From Actinomycetota bacterium (lineage in GTDB: Bacteria > Actinomycetota > Actinomycetes > Acidothermales > Acidothermaceae), in contig PLCK01000217.1 in NCBI GenBank assembly GCA_003134755.1, positions 327 through 7,142 of the forward strand: a stretch of 6,816 nucleotides of DNA, given 5' to 3'. Below the pieces are notes generated by a model. The model searched no databases. It was not told where the DNA came from and saw nothing but the letters and a program-made list of their open reading frames with translations. A program made the position numbers and the translations under genes. Below, piece by piece: positions 5,876-6,816 of this stretch (the first letter of the stretch is position 1; every line of letters begins with the position of its first letter).

Positions 5876-6253
5876 ATGCTGTTGCTGGATACCGGCATCG
5901 AGGCCAGGCCGTCCAATATCGCGCCGCTGCGTCGGGTGGTCACCGACACCCTGCAGGGTTGGGACGTGGCTTCGGTCATCGACGACATCGTGCTGATCGT
6001 GTCCGAACTGGTGACGAACGCCGTCCGATATGACGGTCCGCGCGTCGATCTCCGCGTCCAGCTTCGCGCCGGAGTGCTGCGCGTGGTCGTTCACGACGGC
6101 AGGTCAGCCCCCGATTCGGACCTCCATCCCGACGACGACGCCGAAGGCGGCCGTGGGCTGCAAATCGTTGAGGCTCTTGCCCGCAGCTGGGGTATTCAGC
6201 CCGTACCCAATGGCAAGAACGTCTGGGCTGAACTCGACATCCCCAGTCGTTAA
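5876..6253 (+). CDS. Stand-alone RsbW/SpoIIAB-like ATP-binding protein (HATPase_c, anti-sigma-factor kinase type)
   Basis: At 125 residues this is a bare GHKL ATPase domain, the size of actinobacterial single-domain anti-sigma regulatory kinases. The N box is IVSELVTNAVRY (41-52) with Glu44 and Asn48, the expected catalytic base and magnesium ligand. The G1 box is VVHDGRSAPD (71-80) with the adenine-binding Asp74, and the G2 box is GGRGLQIVEALARSWG (91-106). The ending GKNVWAEL is also typical. Relatives bind a sigma factor and release it when they bind and phosphorylate an anti-anti-sigma (STAS) protein. No sigma or STAS gene is nearby, so the partner is unknown; many of the numerous actinobacterial paralogues are orphans of this kind. 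No membrane segment is seen. A possible GGGTA promoter precedes it, and the DUF1697 gene follows after 30 bases. Confidence 0.88.
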   Translation: MLLLDTGIEARPSNIAPLRRVVTDTLQGWDVASVIDDIVLIVSELVTNAVRYDGPRVDLRVQLRAGVLRVVVHDGRSAPDSDLHPDDDAEGGRGLQIVEALARSWGIQPVPNGKNVWAELDIPSR

Positions 6254-6283
6254 GGCGAACCGCAGCTGTGATCGGATGAGGTG

Positions 6284-6811
6284 ATGGCGCGCTTCGTGGC
6301 ATTCCTTCGCGCGGTGAATGTCGGCCCTCGAACCGTCACGATGGCTACCGCTCGCAAGGCCCTCGAGGAGCTCGGGTTCGACGAGGTCGGCAGCTACGTC
6401 AACAGCGGCAACCTACTGTTCACCGCGGCAGGGAAAGCGGCGGATCACGAGACAGCAATCCGGTCGAAACTCGAGGGCGTGTTCGGGTTCGAGCTCACGA
6501 CCTTCGTTCGCACCGCGGCTCAGGTCAAGTCGTTGGCCAGCCAGAAGCCGTTCGGCAATATCGCCCCTGGCCACACTCATTTCGCGCTGCTGCCACTCAC
6601 GCCGCTCACTGCCAAGGAGCGGGCGGCCGTCGAGGCACTCTCGAATGACCACGACGAGGTCGTCGTGCGTGGGCGTGATGTGCACTGGCTCATCCGCTCC
6701 AAATCGACCGAGACGACACTCGGGCCGAAGGCATGGAAAGAGGCGCTGCCGACGAACCCGACAACCGCCCGCAACACGACGATGCTGACGAAGTTGACGG
6801 AGAAGCTCTAA
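6284..6811 (+). CDS. DUF1697 family protein
   Basis: A 175-residue soluble protein that is complete in the window (TAA at 6809-6811). The N-terminus MARFVAFLRAVNVGPRTVTM (1-20), then LEELGFDEVGSYVNSGNLLF (28-47), is the family's conserved block (LRgiNVGG...LeelGf..V.tYiqSGN). The C-terminal TTARNTTMLTKL (160-171) corresponds to the conserved T-x-RN-x-x-T-x-x-K-L tail. The function of DUF1697 is not known. An in-frame GTG at 6281 is equally open. I chose ATG 6284 because the Shine-Dalgarno-like GGATGAGG (6274-6281) leaves too little room for the GTG and is already close to the ATG. It starts 30 bases after the RsbW-like gene and may be co-transcribed; I see no functional link. Confidence 0.9.
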   Translation: MARFVAFLRAVNVGPRTVTMATARKALEELGFDEVGSYVNSGNLLFTAAGKAADHETAIRSKLEGVFGFELTTFVRTAAQVKSLASQKPFGNIAPGHTHFALLPLTPLTAKERAAVEALSNDHDEVVVRGRDVHWLIRSKSTETTLGPKAWKEALPTNPTTARNTTMLTKLTEKL

Positions 6812-6816
6812 GAACC

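Noticed and set aside
4550..6094. A 514-residue open frame on the minus strand
   Set aside because: It spans the antisense of the DGPF gene, ppk2 and part of the RsbW-like gene, including their intergenic gaps. All three plus-strand genes have diagnostic motifs and good ribosome binding sites.

Overview
The window is GC-rich DNA with strong third-position G/C bias. Its gene content fits a high-GC actinobacterium: a PH-domain membrane protein beside a biotin ligase, a DGPF/YCII protein, and an RsbW-type ATPase of the actinobacterial kind. I cannot name the genus. No RNA gene, insertion sequence, CRISPR array or phage gene is visible. Coding density is high, and the longest gap without a gene is about 145 bases.

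Left half (1-4425, all on the minus strand). In transcription order these are phosphoenolpyruvate carboxylase (ppc), biotin protein ligase (birA, no DNA-binding domain), a two-helix membrane protein with a bacterial PH domain, and the first 95 residues of an enoyl-CoA hydratase/isomerase family protein that runs off the left edge. The gaps are 42, 33 and 40 bases, so they could form one transcription unit. The theme is central carbon and acyl-CoA metabolism: PEP carboxylase makes oxaloacetate, and biotin ligase activates the biotin carboxylases that act on pyruvate and acyl-CoAs.

Divergent spacer (4426-4570). This separates the left unit from the right half and must hold the ppc promoter and probably that of the right-hand genes. 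It contains short inverted repeats but no core promoter I can call with confidence.

Right half (4571-6811, all on the plus strand). It holds a small DGPF/YCII-like protein, a single-domain polyphosphate kinase 2 (PPK2) resembling polyphosphate:AMP phosphotransferases, a stand-alone RsbW/SpoIIAB-like ATPase, and a DUF1697 protein. An alternative-sigma-like -10 element (GGGTA) lies 25 bases before the ATPase gene. This suggests a general-stress theme, but no sigma factor or anti-anti-sigma gene is in view.

Most of the window is ordinary housekeeping sequence. I found no clear new system. The points most worth a second look are the orphan anti-sigma-like kinase with its possible stress promoter, the DGPF protein without a sigma-factor partner, and the birA-ppc adjacency.
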